A stretch of DNA of 51,210 nucleotides, taken from contig CAYZPC010000008.1 in the NCBI GenBank assembly GCA_964480705.1, forward strand, positions 1 through 51,210. Reading direction: 5' to 3'. Positions 15,790 through 23,480 of this stretch are shown piece by piece. The notes beneath the pieces were generated by a model. The model was not told the DNA's origin and searched no databases. It saw only the letters and a program-made list of their open reading frames with translations. Numbering within the stretch: the stretch's first letter is position 1; each line of letters begins with the position of its first letter. The stretch comes from VGJJ01 sp964480705. GTDB taxonomy: Archaea; Iainarchaeota; Iainarchaeia; Iainarchaeales; VGJJ01. A program made the translations under genes and the position numbers.

Positions 15790-15981
15790 CTAGTCGATGG
15801 CATCAATCTCATCAAACACATCCTGTGTTTTTCGTGCGAGTTTGGTGACTCCTTTCTCGCTTGAGTCCTGCAATTGTGTCACGAGCAACAATACTACTGC
15901 CACCACCGCTGCCATTACAATAATGAGTTCAATGGATATTTGCGCGCGCGTCTCTGAGAAAGGGTGGGTGCATGTTTTCAT
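15790..15981 (-). CDS. small class III signal peptide pilin
   Basis: This protein of 63 residues reads ETRAQISIELIIVMAAVVA, a canonical R-A-Q-x-S-x-E cleavage site and hydrophobic helix, then a short amphipathic charged tail (VTKLARKTQDVFDEIDAID). The size and composition resemble the small pilin at the window start (24-197), so it may be a second major pilin subunit. A TTTTAAACC element about 27 bp upstream on the minus strand suggests a leaderless start. It heads the two-gene minus-strand unit. Confidence 0.82.
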   Translation of the reverse strand: MKTCTHPFSETRAQISIELIIVMAAVVAVVLLLVTQLQDSSEKGVTKLARKTQDVFDEIDAID

Positions 15982-16040
15982 GCTCTTTTATGGTTACCAA
16001 AAATGGTTTAAAACTAGGGAAAAATTTTGAGGGAGAGGGT

Positions 16041-16099
16041 GGAAGGTGGCTGCCGCTCGCAGCCCCTTCCTATACTTGACAAAAGAGGTGAACTTTTGT
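16041..16099. other. two adjacent hairpins in intergenic DNA, possible structured RNA
   Basis: The first inverted repeat pairs GGAAGG plus GGCTGC with GCAGCC plus CCTTCC (16041-16070), a 12-bp stem with one bulged T and a five-base loop. Nine bases later ACAAAAG (16079-16085) pairs with CTTTTGT (16093-16099) around a seven-base loop. They lie in a 165-bp gap between two minus-strand genes and just beyond one small gene from orc1/cdc6. I see no coding frame. A small RNA, a terminator for the minus-strand gene, or part of an origin are all possible. Confidence 0.5.
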
Positions 16100-16146
16100 A
16101 GTGTAATGCGTGATTCGTGAGGGAATGTTGAGTGTTCATCGCGTGT

Positions 16147-16350
16147 TTATGCTACCATGGGGATGCCCCAATTTTCGGGCGCAATCGTCACAAACCCTCG
16201 TTTAATGTGAGCCATTTTGCTTAGCGTATCATACAGCTCCGCGCGCTTTCCTTGAAAGTTATTGGTCTGCGTGAGCTGGCCAAACAGCTTCTCGCTCTTT
16301 TCCGTGAGTAAAATCATTTTTCGTGTATTCATCCAGTTTTCCAAGCTCAT
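16147..16350 (-). CDS. hypothetical 67-residue protein
   Basis: I do not recognise this gene. ATG 16350 is preceded by GGAGGTG with 7-bp spacing, the strongest Shine-Dalgarno-like site in the window, so I prefer it to the in-frame GTG at 16377. The product (MSLENWMNTRKMILLTEK...) is charged, probably helical in its first half, and ends APENWGIPMVA. The sequence LTEKSEKLFGQL is amphipathic. A TATATAAATG-like element lies about 45-50 bp upstream, giving a leader of about 25 bases. It may be a small DNA- or protein-binding factor next to orc1/cdc6. Confidence 0.5.
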   Translation of the reverse strand: MSLENWMNTRKMILLTEKSEKLFGQLTQTNNFQGKRAELYDTLSKMAHIKRGFVTIAPENWGIPMVA

Positions 16351-16443
16351 ACATTCCACCTCCGTGCGGAATGACACTTCATGCGTTCACCCATTTATAT
16401 AGCGGAGGAAGGAGAGGCCGTTCCGCCGTGAAAACAGGGAGGA

Positions 16444-16449
16444 TTATAA
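16444..16449 (+). promoter_or_regulatory. TATA-like box for orc1/cdc6
   Basis: TATAAC is centred about 26 bp before ATG 16472, supporting a leaderless start for the initiator gene. Confidence 0.5.
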
Positions 16450-16471
16450 CCTACGGCGGCCATTTGCTAGC

Positions 16472-17587
16472 ATGGCGTCTCAAAACGTGTTTGCTCGTGT
16501 TTCTAAAGAAAACACTATTTTTCGCGACGAGCGGGCTCTTTCTCCCGATTTTGTTCCTGCTGTCCTTCCTCACCGCGAGTCTCAAATTAACTCTCTTGTA
16601 TACGCCCTTAAGCCCCTCGCGGAAGGCGGCAAAGCCACGAATGTGTTTGTGTTTGGCCCCCCCGGTGCGGGAAAGACGGCTACATTGCGATACGTCGTGA
16701 GTCAGTTGAAAGAATTTTCCGGCCGCGTGAAGCCCGTGTACTTGAACTGTTACGGCTACAACACGCGCCAGTCTGTTCTCGCCGAACTCACGCGAATCGT
16801 GGAGCGTCCGGTTCCCGCGCGCGGCATGAGTACAAGTGAATTGTATCAGAAAGTCTTGGAAGGGTTGAAGTTTGCTAATTTTGTTCCCGTGCTTGTTTTT
16901 GATGAGTTTGACCAGTTGATGGAAAATGATGGGAATGATTTGTTGTATGATATTCTCCGCATTCCCGAAAATGGCCGCACGGCTATTCCGGTTATTTTGA
17001 TTTCCAACGACACGAGTATTCCTTCGCGGTTGGATGCGCGCGTGCGCAGTAGTTTTGGTCACGAGAGTGTGGAGTTCGGTCCCTACACTCCCGTGCAGTT
17101 GAAGGATATTCTCCGCGAACGTGCCTCGCTGGCCCTTGTTCCTGACGCGCTTTCTCCCGATGCATTGGGCCTCATTGCCGCTCACGCTTCTAAACGCGGG
17201 GGCGATTGCCGTGTGGCGATTGAAACGCTTCGTAAATCCGCGCGCAATGCGGAGCGCGCGAACGCTCAACAGGTTTCCGATGAACACGTCCGCGCAGCGT
17301 TTGAGGACCCTGAAACGCACGCCGTGCAGAAATCCATTCCGTATCTTTCGGATTCGCACAAGATGGTTCTCAAAGGATTATTCTTATTGGGTGGAAAAAA
17401 TGTTCCTTCCAATGATTTGTATGTTAAACTCGCTTCGCAAGGCTTTGGTTTGAGCGATCGCCGCATTCGCGAACTTTTAGTTGAATTGGAAAAGCGCAAA
17501 GCCGTGACCACAACAACGGATGTTTCCGGCCGCGGGCGTACAAAGCGCATCACGGTAAACTTTTCCGAGCAAGTGATGGAGAACTAA
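16472..17587 (+). CDS. cdc6: Orc1/Cdc6 family replication initiator
   Basis: This AAA+ initiator binds origins and helps load the MCM helicase. Walker A GPPGAGKT starts at residue 62, and Walker B (VLVFDEFDQL) is near 140-147. The sensor 1 region reads ISNDTSI and the sensor 2 region contains GGDCRVAIETL. A C-terminal winged helix begins after residue 285 (SDSHKMVLKGLFLL...DRRIRELLVELEKR). The 371 residues fit the archaeal norm of about 370-420. In archaea the gene is often beside an origin, so the flanking structured gap at 15982-16146 and the upstream gap are candidates, though I see no clear ORB repeats. A bidirectional terminator follows. Confidence 0.95.
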   Translation: MASQNVFARVSKENTIFRDERALSPDFVPAVLPHRESQINSLVYALKPLAEGGKATNVFVFGPPGAGKTATLRYVVSQLKEFSGRVKPVYLNCYGYNTRQSVLAELTRIVERPVPARGMSTSELYQKVLEGLKFANFVPVLVFDEFDQLMENDGNDLLYDILRIPENGRTAIPVILISNDTSIPSRLDARVRSSFGHESVEFGPYTPVQLKDILRERASLALVPDALSPDALGLIAAHASKRGGDCRVAIETLRKSARNAERANAQQVSDEHVRAAFEDPETHAVQKSIPYLSDSHKMVLKGLFLLGGKNVPSNDLYVKLASQGFGLSDRRIRELLVELEKRKAVTTTTDVSGRGRTKRITVNFSEQVMEN

Positions 17588-17589
17588 TA

Positions 17590-17614
17590 CAACCTTTTTT
17601 AGAAAAAAAGGTTG
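17590..17614. terminator. bidirectional terminator hairpin
   Basis: CAACCTTTTTT and AAAAAAGGTTG form a perfect 11-bp inverted repeat around a three-base loop, giving a T-tract on each strand. It lies between the convergent cdc6 and nucleotidyltransferase genes. Confidence 0.7.
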
Positions 17615-17628
17615 GCGAAAAAAATTGG

Positions 17629-18273
17629 TCAGCGCAGCACTTTCTTCAAATCCATTGTGTTCGCTTCTTCCACATCTTTAGGCGTGTTGAGCGGCTTCCA
17701 AAAACCATTGTGGGGAAAAACTTTCAATCGCAGGGAGGGGAAAACATCGTATTCCAAACTTCCTTTTTTGGGAAGCACGGCTTCAATGTGCGCGCGGTTG
17801 AACACATACCATCCGCACGAAACGCGTTCTTTCAAAATGGGTTTTTCCACAAACTCTGCATAGCCGTTGCGTGACTTCACTAACCCAAATGGCAAGCGTG
17901 GATGGCACACGCAAATCGTATTTTCTTTGGCGGAGCACAATTTTTCCACAGGAATATTCGTCAAATCATCTGCGTTTATCACCAGAATAAAATCACTCTT
18001 CGTGTGTTCAAGCGCATTGCGCAGCGCTCCCGCGGTTCCTAATGGTCCTTCTTCTTTCACGCAAACAATGTCATACTGTGCATATTTTTTTCGCACAAAC
18101 TCTTCCACCATTTCTCCTTTGTGTCCCGTCGCTAACACGACTCGTTTCACGTGTGGAAGGATATATTCCAACTGCCATTCTAGAATGGGTTTCCCGCTCA
18201 CATCCACGAGCGCTTTAGGTTTCTCCGCATTCATGCGCGAGCCCTTTCCCCCGGCGAGAATAATGGCGTCCAT
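17629..18273 (-). CDS. sugar-phosphate nucleotidyltransferase
   Basis: The N-terminal MDAIILAGGKGSRM is the nucleotide-binding signature of the NTP_transferase family. It is followed by the conserved EKPKALVDVSGKPILEWQ, EGPLGTAGALRNAL and a metal-binding ADD motif. The family makes NDP-sugars such as GDP-mannose or dTDP-glucose. The 214 residues cover the catalytic domain only, without a left-handed beta-helix. I chose ATG 18273 rather than the GTG at 18291 because a TTAATACTT element lies about 25 bp upstream. No sugar pathway neighbours are present, so the substrate is unknown. Confidence 0.85.
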   Translation of the reverse strand: MDAIILAGGKGSRMNAEKPKALVDVSGKPILEWQLEYILPHVKRVVLATGHKGEMVEEFVRKKYAQYDIVCVKEEGPLGTAGALRNALEHTKSDFILVINADDLTNIPVEKLCSAKENTICVCHPRLPFGLVKSRNGYAEFVEKPILKERVSCGWYVFNRAHIEAVLPKKGSLEYDVFPSLRLKVFPHNGFWKPLNTPKDVEEANTMDLKKVLR

Positions 18274-18330
18274 GCTCGAGTATTGATTCACAAGTATTAA
18301 TGCGTTAGTGGTTCAATCGCAGGAGAATGA

Positions 18331-19743
18331 TTATTCATCTGGATGTGTTTCCAATAGTTTGTCGATTATTCTATTTACTGCGCGGAAAAATCCTGTTTTA
18401 ATTCGCTTCAATCGTTTGGGTTGTGCGGGCGGATGGTAACCCACTCCGGTTGGTCCTCCGTAGAGTTGGTCTGCTTGTTCTTGTGTCAAAGCCACGCGTC
18501 TATTTCCCGGGGTTTGTCTCGCTTCCGCGCGCAGTATGATTGGTTTTTGCGCAGCATTTTGCGCTCGCCTTCTTAATTCTCCTTCATATCTTTCTCGTGC
18601 TATTCGAGTGCGGATGGGGTCGCCTGCCCTGATGGCTCTGTCCCATTCATTTTCTAATTGTTTTTCTTTCAAATACGTGTTTCTTCTCCGCACTGCTTCT
18701 TGCACTTCTTCTTGAGTGAGTGGAGTGATTTTTCTCCATTTTTCGCGCATGGTTGCTGTTACGGCAGGCAGTAGCATTTGCTCTTTGGCACGCTGCGCCC
18801 GTCCTTCTACTATTTTCCTCCCGCCTTCAACAATATTCGGATCAGTCCCAGGATTTTTTTCTGCTCCTCGCTTTTTTCCTCTCGCTTTATTGCTTGGGGT
18901 GAATGCTCCTTCGGCAAGCGCGCGCTCAACTCCCTGGAGGATGCTCATTCGGTTTTGCATTCCGCGTATGGTTTTTTCCATTTCTCGCGTCATGACGGGA
19001 TCTCTTCCCTCTTTTTTCATTTGATTCCACACATACGTGTCATTTTCAATTTGGTTGAATATTTTTCCAATCATTTTTTGCAATGTTGGTATGCGGGCAC
19101 TTTTTACTTCGTCTGTTTTCATTCTCCGGTATGTTCCGTCTGAAAAGTTTTGTTTCGTGCTGGAGTGATATTTGTCAATAGTAGTGATGACGTAATCAGC
19201 CATTCTTTTCTGGTGTTCCGGCGTCATCTGCTTCCATTCTCGTCCTGCCGGATCCATGTATAGTTTCTCAAACTTTCCATAATTAGTTAGCGAAAGTTGC
19301 TTAACGGCCTCACCTTTCTTTTTTCCGATGCGAATACTCTTGCGCTCTTCTTCTTTCCAAACTGTTTCCCCGTTTTTTTTCCCAGGTCTCGTGTATCGTT
19401 CATTTCCCCTTTCGAGTGTGCTCAAATAATTTCTCCATTCTTTGGGCGTTTGCATCCCGCGAATGCGTGCTATTTCAGCATCAATCATTTCTCGTGTAAG
19501 TTGTGGAAGCGTGCTGCGCCTATTCATTCGATTCACGCGCAGCGCGTATGATGCGAGTGGGATGGATGCTCTCTCCATGGCGGAAGGCCCCAGATAAACA
19601 GGTCTTTCTTTAATTTTTGGGATTCGGATGGGGTGAAGTTTTTTTCTAGAAATTCTCGGTCCAGGAGTGCGGGATGGCTCAATAGTCAGTTGAGTGGGGC
19701 GGCCAACCAGTCTCATTCGAGGGGCGCGTCTGGATGCGGGCAT
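18331..19743 (-). CDS. large basic orphan protein
   Basis: I do not recognise this 470-residue protein. It is strongly basic, with an Arg/Pro-rich, probably disordered N-terminus (MPASRRAPRMRLVGRPTQL) and a mainly helical remainder rich in Arg, Lys and Glu. There is no signal peptide or membrane segment. A TATAAAAA element on the minus strand is centred about 28 bp upstream, so it is likely a leaderless single gene. The start resembles those of other orphans in the window (21605, 28225, 34250). Binding to nucleic acid or ribosomes is plausible from composition alone, but no domain supports it. Confidence 0.6.
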   Translation of the reverse strand: MPASRRAPRMRLVGRPTQLTIEPSRTPGPRISRKKLHPIRIPKIKERPVYLGPSAMERASIPLASYALRVNRMNRRSTLPQLTREMIDAEIARIRGMQTPKEWRNYLSTLERGNERYTRPGKKNGETVWKEEERKSIRIGKKKGEAVKQLSLTNYGKFEKLYMDPAGREWKQMTPEHQKRMADYVITTIDKYHSSTKQNFSDGTYRRMKTDEVKSARIPTLQKMIGKIFNQIENDTYVWNQMKKEGRDPVMTREMEKTIRGMQNRMSILQGVERALAEGAFTPSNKARGKKRGAEKNPGTDPNIVEGGRKIVEGRAQRAKEQMLLPAVTATMREKWRKITPLTQEEVQEAVRRRNTYLKEKQLENEWDRAIRAGDPIRTRIARERYEGELRRRAQNAAQKPIILRAEARQTPGNRRVALTQEQADQLYGGPTGVGYHPPAQPKRLKRIKTGFFRAVNRIIDKLLETHPDE

Positions 19744-19800
19744 GCACTCGAAACAATTTCGGGGTTTTTATACTACGTGCACACCGGTTGCGATTTTTTT

Positions 19801-19905
19801 CTAAAACAAGTCCGAGCAGTCCATTTTGTTCCCGCAGTTGGGGCAAACGGTTTTGCACTTGTTTTCGTACATTTTCTCATTACACTGCTCGCATGCGTGT
19901 TCCAT
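19801..19905 (-). CDS. 34-residue zinc-ribbon protein
   Basis: The short product MEHACEQCNEKMYENKCK... continues TVCPNCGNKMDCSDLF. It has a C-x-x-C pair (CEQC) and a second pair (CPNC), plus extra Cys residues, enough to bind zinc. Small proteins ending CPNCG...DCSDL of this type occur in many prokaryotes with no known role. I chose ATG 19905 because the region upstream has no family character. A TTTAAG element lies about 30 bp upstream. It diverges from the coiled-coil gene at 20004. Confidence 0.55.
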   Translation of the reverse strand: MEHACEQCNEKMYENKCKTVCPNCGNKMDCSDLF

Positions 19906-20003
19906 TCCCTTTTTTTCGTGTTTGGCGTTCTTAAATTCCTCTTCTTCGGCGTTGGCTTTAAAAGTATCAAAACCCGTTATGCCTTGTTGAGAGGGTTTTA
20001 GGT

Positions 20004-20864
20004 ATGGCCAAAAAAGCATCCAAGAAAATGAAGGGTCCCGGAAAAATTGCGGGCAAACAGATTCGTAAGCAGGTTCGCTCGTTGAAGGGCGACGTGCAAG
20101 ATGTCAAAAAGGGTGTTGCCAAAGAAATGGATCGCGCTTCCAAACGAATGGCATCTCAAACCAAAGATCTCAAAGCCGAGTTTGCTAAACTTTCGGATGA
20201 AATGAAAAATATGAAAAGTAAGGGTACTCAGCCCAAGCGCGAGCTCTCCATGTACAATTTATTCGTGCGCAAGCAAATCAAGCAGGGAAAAAGTTTTGAG
20301 GATGCTGTAAAATTATGGAAGTCTTCTCGAAAAATGATTGAGAATCCCGAACTTGCCAGTGCTAAACCCAAAACTCGCACGCGCACGATTACTAAAACGC
20401 GCACGATTGTGAAGAAGGTTCCTAAAGTCGTGGTGCGAAAAGTTCCCATGTACCAGCACGGCCCTTCTCCCGCAACTATTTCGGCGGAGACGAAAGAGTC
20501 GTTGAACAAAGTCATGCGTGAACTCTCAGCATTAAAAACAGAAGTCAGTTCCATGGAGAAGGAGGCTCATCCCATGCCCAAAGAAGTCAAACATGTTCCT
20601 GCTCATTCAGCTACTCCCGCCGGAGAACTTCCTGTGGAAGAAGTTGCCGTTCGTTTAACGCGCCTGTATTTTGAAGAGATTGCGCGGTTAGGTTTCAAAC
20701 GCCGATTAGACTTTGATGCCATTATCAACGCGTATTATTATTGCTTGCAGCGCTTGCAAAACAAGGATAAAGAATTGGAAGTCATGCGCCGAATCGTTGA
20801 GAAGGAAGAGAACAAGCTCTCTCATGAAACGAAAGCGCAGTTATTTCCGGAGATGCACGAATAA
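20004..20864 (+). CDS. basic coiled-coil protein with HMG/YABBY-like segment
   Basis: This protein of 286 residues has a Lys-rich N-terminus and a coiled coil (about residues 20-72). At about 78-112 a segment reads KRELSMYNLFVRKQIKQG... then SFEDAVKLWK, which resembles the first helices of HMG-box or YABBY-type DNA-binding folds. A Thr/Arg/Lys-rich linker (TRTRTITKTRTIVKKV) and a helical C-terminal region (LTRLYFEEIARLGFKRRLDFDAIINAYYYCL) follow. I recognise no named family. It heads an operon with a zinc-ribbon protein and a small exported protein. A chromatin-associated or architectural role is a guess. Confidence 0.55.
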   Translation: MAKKASKKMKGPGKIAGKQIRKQVRSLKGDVQDVKKGVAKEMDRASKRMASQTKDLKAEFAKLSDEMKNMKSKGTQPKRELSMYNLFVRKQIKQGKSFEDAVKLWKSSRKMIENPELASAKPKTRTRTITKTRTIVKKVPKVVVRKVPMYQHGPSPATISAETKESLNKVMRELSALKTEVSSMEKEAHPMPKEVKHVPAHSATPAGELPVEEVAVRLTRLYFEEIARLGFKRRLDFDAIINAYYYCLQRLQNKDKELEVMRRIVEKEENKLSHETKAQLFPEMHE

Positions 20865-20901
20865 TGGTGTGTGCTTTTCGCTTGATGGGAGTGTGACGTG
20901 A

Positions 20902-21168
20902 ATGCAATTCAAATATTGTCCGCAGTGTGGGAGTATGGATTTTGCGCCTACTCAAAATGGTCAGCGTTGCCGAAAATGTTCGCACCCGGGTCCTTTCCCC
21001 GAGGGCTCCATGGAAAAAATTAATGAGATTAAGCGCCGCGCTCCACGCACCACTCCTTCAGCTGCTCCTGCTCAACAGGCGGAGAATGCATCTCAATCCA
21101 TGCGCGAGTTGGCAGAGAAATTAAAATCATTGAAAGGAAAATCCACGGGGGATGTGGAATTTTTGTGA
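20902..21168 (+). CDS. zinc-ribbon protein, N-terminus TFS-like
   Basis: The 88-residue protein starts MQFKYCPQCGSMDFAPTQNG and continues QRCRKCSHPGPFPEGSMEKI. This is a Cys4 ribbon like the N-terminal ribbon of transcription factor S and of RNA polymerase subunit RpoM. The C-terminal TFS ribbon with its catalytic acidic pair is missing. Instead there is an Ala/Pro-rich linker and a short helix (SQSMRELAEKLKSLKG). It lies 37 bp after the coiled-coil gene on the same strand. It probably binds protein or nucleic acid; transcript cleavage activity is not expected. Confidence 0.62.
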   Translation: MQFKYCPQCGSMDFAPTQNGQRCRKCSHPGPFPEGSMEKINEIKRRAPRTTPSAAPAQQAENASQSMRELAEKLKSLKGKSTGDVEFL

Positions 21169-21182
21169 TAGGTTGAGCGGGT

Positions 21183-21581
21183 ATGCGTCACGCGTGGATG
21201 GATTGGGTGTTCATGGGGCTTATCGTCCTTGCCGTCGTGGCTTTTTTCTCGTTCACGCAGCAGCGTAATGCAGTAGGTCAAGTCGCCGGGGGAACTCTCT
21301 CATTGCCTCCAAAGGATTGTATTTCCTATCCGGCCTCCCAGCCCATTGTCGTGACTTCTTCTCTCCTCTTGTGTTCGGATGCTATTCACTATGTGGATTA
21401 TTTTGAGTTAGTTGAGAGTGATGTCGTGATTGACTGCCAAGGCTCCACTCTCCAAGGAAGCGGCGGCGCATTATTTGTGGCGCGCGGCGATTCTCCCATT
21501 ATCACGCTGCGCAACTGCTCCACGCAAGGGTATGATGGCTTGTATTCCGTTCAAAATCCTGTTGTTGTGCGTGTAGAATAA
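21183..21581 (+). CDS. small exported protein with beta-helix-like repeats
   Basis: This protein of 132 residues has an N-terminal hydrophobic segment (MDWVFMGLIVLAVVAFF, about residues 6-22). It is followed by a region reading VESDVVIDCQGSTLQGSGGALF and then SPIITLRNCSTQGYDGL. The spaced V-I-D-C-x-G-x-x-L and I-x-L-R-N-C pattern is typical of right-handed beta-helix coils as in NosD-type surface proteins, but only two or three coils are present. It is the last gene of the 20004 unit. It could be a remnant of a larger surface protein or a small cell-surface protein. Confidence 0.5.
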   Translation: MRHAWMDWVFMGLIVLAVVAFFSFTQQRNAVGQVAGGTLSLPPKDCISYPASQPIVVTSSLLLCSDAIHYVDYFELVESDVVIDCQGSTLQGSGGALFVARGDSPIITLRNCSTQGYDGLYSVQNPVVVRVE

Positions 21582-21604
21582 TTTTTGTTACTTTTTTTAT
21601 CAAA

Positions 21605-22054
21605 TTAAATGGACATGAGAATATCAATGAGATTTTTTCCCACATCTTTTCCGAGCGTGGTAAAAACTTCCGGGTTTCGCGCGAGCATGGATGCGGATGC
21701 AGTTAATATTTGAACTTTTTGATTATCTTTTCCCGTTCGTCGTGTCATTCGCGTGTTATACTCTGTCACTGACATGATTCTCCAATCTCTTTCGCTGGTT
21801 TGTCGGTCATACCGCTGCACGAGCACTTCTTTTCGCCCCGTGCGTTTGTTTTCAAGCGTCTGTACTTCAAAAATAAAGTTTCCCCCGCGCACCACTTGTA
21901 ATTTTCCAACTCTTCGATAGCGTGCCGCCGCTCGCAAGACTGGTCGGTTATGCGGCGTGGGTGCTCGCGGTCGGGCCAGTGGTCCGCGCGACCTTCCTCG
22001 TATTTCCATTGGCGAGGGTAATCGTCTTGTTCGTGATTTTGCTACGCTGCCCAT
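21605..22054 (-). CDS. Arg/Pro-rich basic orphan protein
   Basis: I do not recognise this 149-residue protein. Its first 50 residues are Arg/Pro-rich and probably disordered (RRLPSPMEIRGRSRGPLARP). A small beta-like section follows (LQVVRGGNFIFEVQTLENKRTGRKEVLVQRYDR region) and then a helical end. The TATA-like element for this gene (ATTAAATAGG, minus strand, about 22082) and that of the divergent rfcL (TTTTTATG, about 22064) are interleaved, each about 26 bp from its own start. It belongs in style with the other basic orphans of the window. Confidence 0.55.
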   Translation of the reverse strand: MGSVAKSRTRRLPSPMEIRGRSRGPLARPRAPTPHNRPVLRAAARYRRVGKLQVVRGGNFIFEVQTLENKRTGRKEVLVQRYDRQTSERDWRIMSVTEYNTRMTRRTGKDNQKVQILTASASMLARNPEVFTTLGKDVGKNLIDILMSI

Positions 22055-22059
22055 ACTCT

Positions 22060-22087
22060 CTTTTTATGCGGATTGACCTATTTAATC
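22060..22087. promoter_or_regulatory. interleaved divergent TATA-like boxes for rfcL and the 21605 orphan
   Basis: TTTTTATG near 22060-22067 lies about 28 bp before the rfcL ATG (22092). CTATTTAATC near 22077-22087 lies about 27 bp before the minus-strand ATG (22054). The start codons are only 38 bp apart, so the two promoters overlap and may compete. Confidence 0.5.
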
Positions 22088-22091
22088 GTGT

Positions 22092-23480
22092 ATGTGGGTT
22101 GAGAAGCACCTTCCATCTTCCCTTTCTGGTCTCGTGGGGAATGCGGAAGCCATTACTGAGTTGCGCATGTGGGCGAGCGCGTGGAAGCAAGGCTCTCCCC
22201 AGAAACCCTTGCTTTTAGTAGGTCCTCCTGGCGTGGGAAAAACAACCTCCACGCACACGGTGGCGAAAGAATATGGTTGGTCTCTCGTTGAATTCAATGC
22301 TTCGGACACGCGAAACAAAGACGTGATTGATAAAGTGGTTCGCGGCGCCGCGGTGAATGCGAGTTTTACCGGTGCGTTGCGTCTCGTGTTATTGGATGAA
22401 GTCGATGGCATTCATGGCACGGATGATAAGGGCGGTCTCTCCGCTATTTTAGATGTTCTTCGCGACGCGCGCAACCCCATTATTCTCACCGCTAATGATA
22501 TTTACGGCGACAAGCGCCTCGCTGGAATTCGCACGTATTGTAAAGTCATTCAGCTCAAAAAAATTCCCTATCCTACGATTGCAAAGTTTCTCCGTGACAT
22601 TGCTGATAAAGAAGGCATGGACTATGATGCGGTTTCTATTAATGAATTAGCCAAAAACTCCTCCGGAGATATGCGCGCAGCCTTGTTGGATTTGGAATCC
22701 CTTTCGCGAAATGGAAATAAAATCACGTTAGAGGATGTTCAATCCTCCGGCTATCGCGAGCGCACGGATAATATTTTCAATGTCATTCGCACGTTGTTTG
22801 TTTCCACTTCCTTAAGTGAAATTCGCCGCGCGCGAAATACAGTTGATTTAGATTCGGACATGCTGAAGAAGTGGGTGGATGAAAATATTCCGCGGCAATT
22901 TCCCATGATTCCTTCCCTCGCCTCGGCATATGATGCGCTATCGCGCGCGGACATGTTTGATGGCCGCATTTTTCGGAGACAACATTATGGTTTTCTCAAA
23001 TATTCCGGCGATCTTGTTGCAAGTGTGGGTTTGCGCACCAATGAGCGGGCGCACGGTTTCATTTCGTATCAATTTCCAGCAATTTTGAAGCGTTTGAGCA
23101 TGGTGAAGAATTCCTCCAAGAAAACAACCATTGAAAAAATTCAATTGCACACGTATGGTTCCCGCAAGCGCATTGCGCAAGAATTGTATTTTTGGCCCCT
23201 CTTTCTTGAAAATGATGCTCATCCCGAAGAGTGGGTTCGTTCCTATGGTTTTGATGAAGATGAATTGGGTTTCCTCCTCAACACCAATCCCACGTCCGCT
23301 AAAATAAAGAAAATAATGTCCCGTGCTTCCGGAGATGAGGAAAAAACTCCCGCCAAGTCTTCTCGCGCAAAGAAAAAAGACATTCCTGCACCCACTCCTG
23401 CGCCCGAAAAAGAACTTCCCGTGGAGGAAAATGAGGAGGATGCTAAGAAGCAGACTTCTCTGTCAAAATTTTTTGGTTGA
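22092..23480 (+). CDS. rfcL: replication factor C large subunit
   Basis: This is the clamp-loader large subunit that opens PCNA with the RFC small subunits. Walker A GPPGVGKT starts at residue 44, Walker B (LVLLDEVDG) is near 98, and the family sequence FNASDTRNKDVI is present. A charged linker leads to a C-terminal PCNA-interacting peptide, QTSLSKFFG, the consensus Q-x-x-L-x-x-F-F. The 462 residues match archaeal RfcL. The small subunit is not in the window, but two PCNA genes are. The stop codon abuts the end of a convergent orphan. Confidence 0.96.
   Translation: MWVEKHLPSSLSGLVGNAEAITELRMWASAWKQGSPQKPLLLVGPPGVGKTTSTHTVAKEYGWSLVEFNASDTRNKDVIDKVVRGAAVNASFTGALRLVLLDEVDGIHGTDDKGGLSAILDVLRDARNPIILTANDIYGDKRLAGIRTYCKVIQLKKIPYPTIAKFLRDIADKEGMDYDAVSINELAKNSSGDMRAALLDLESLSRNGNKITLEDVQSSGYRERTDNIFNVIRTLFVSTSLSEIRRARNTVDLDSDMLKKWVDENIPRQFPMIPSLASAYDALSRADMFDGRIFRRQHYGFLKYSGDLVASVGLRTNERAHGFISYQFPAILKRLSMVKNSSKKTTIEKIQLHTYGSRKRIAQELYFWPLFLENDAHPEEWVRSYGFDEDELGFLLNTNPTSAKIKKIMSRASGDEEKTPAKSSRAKKKDIPAPTPAPEKELPVEENEEDAKKQTSLSKFFG

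Noticed and set aside
16041..16146. C/D-box small RNA on the minus strand
   Set aside because: A GATGAA-like stretch is present but I could not find a matching D box or guide layout.
16378..16471. ORB-like origin repeats upstream of cdc6
   Set aside because: A short TTCC..GTG.AAAAC stretch is only loosely similar, occurs once, and does not form a repeat set.
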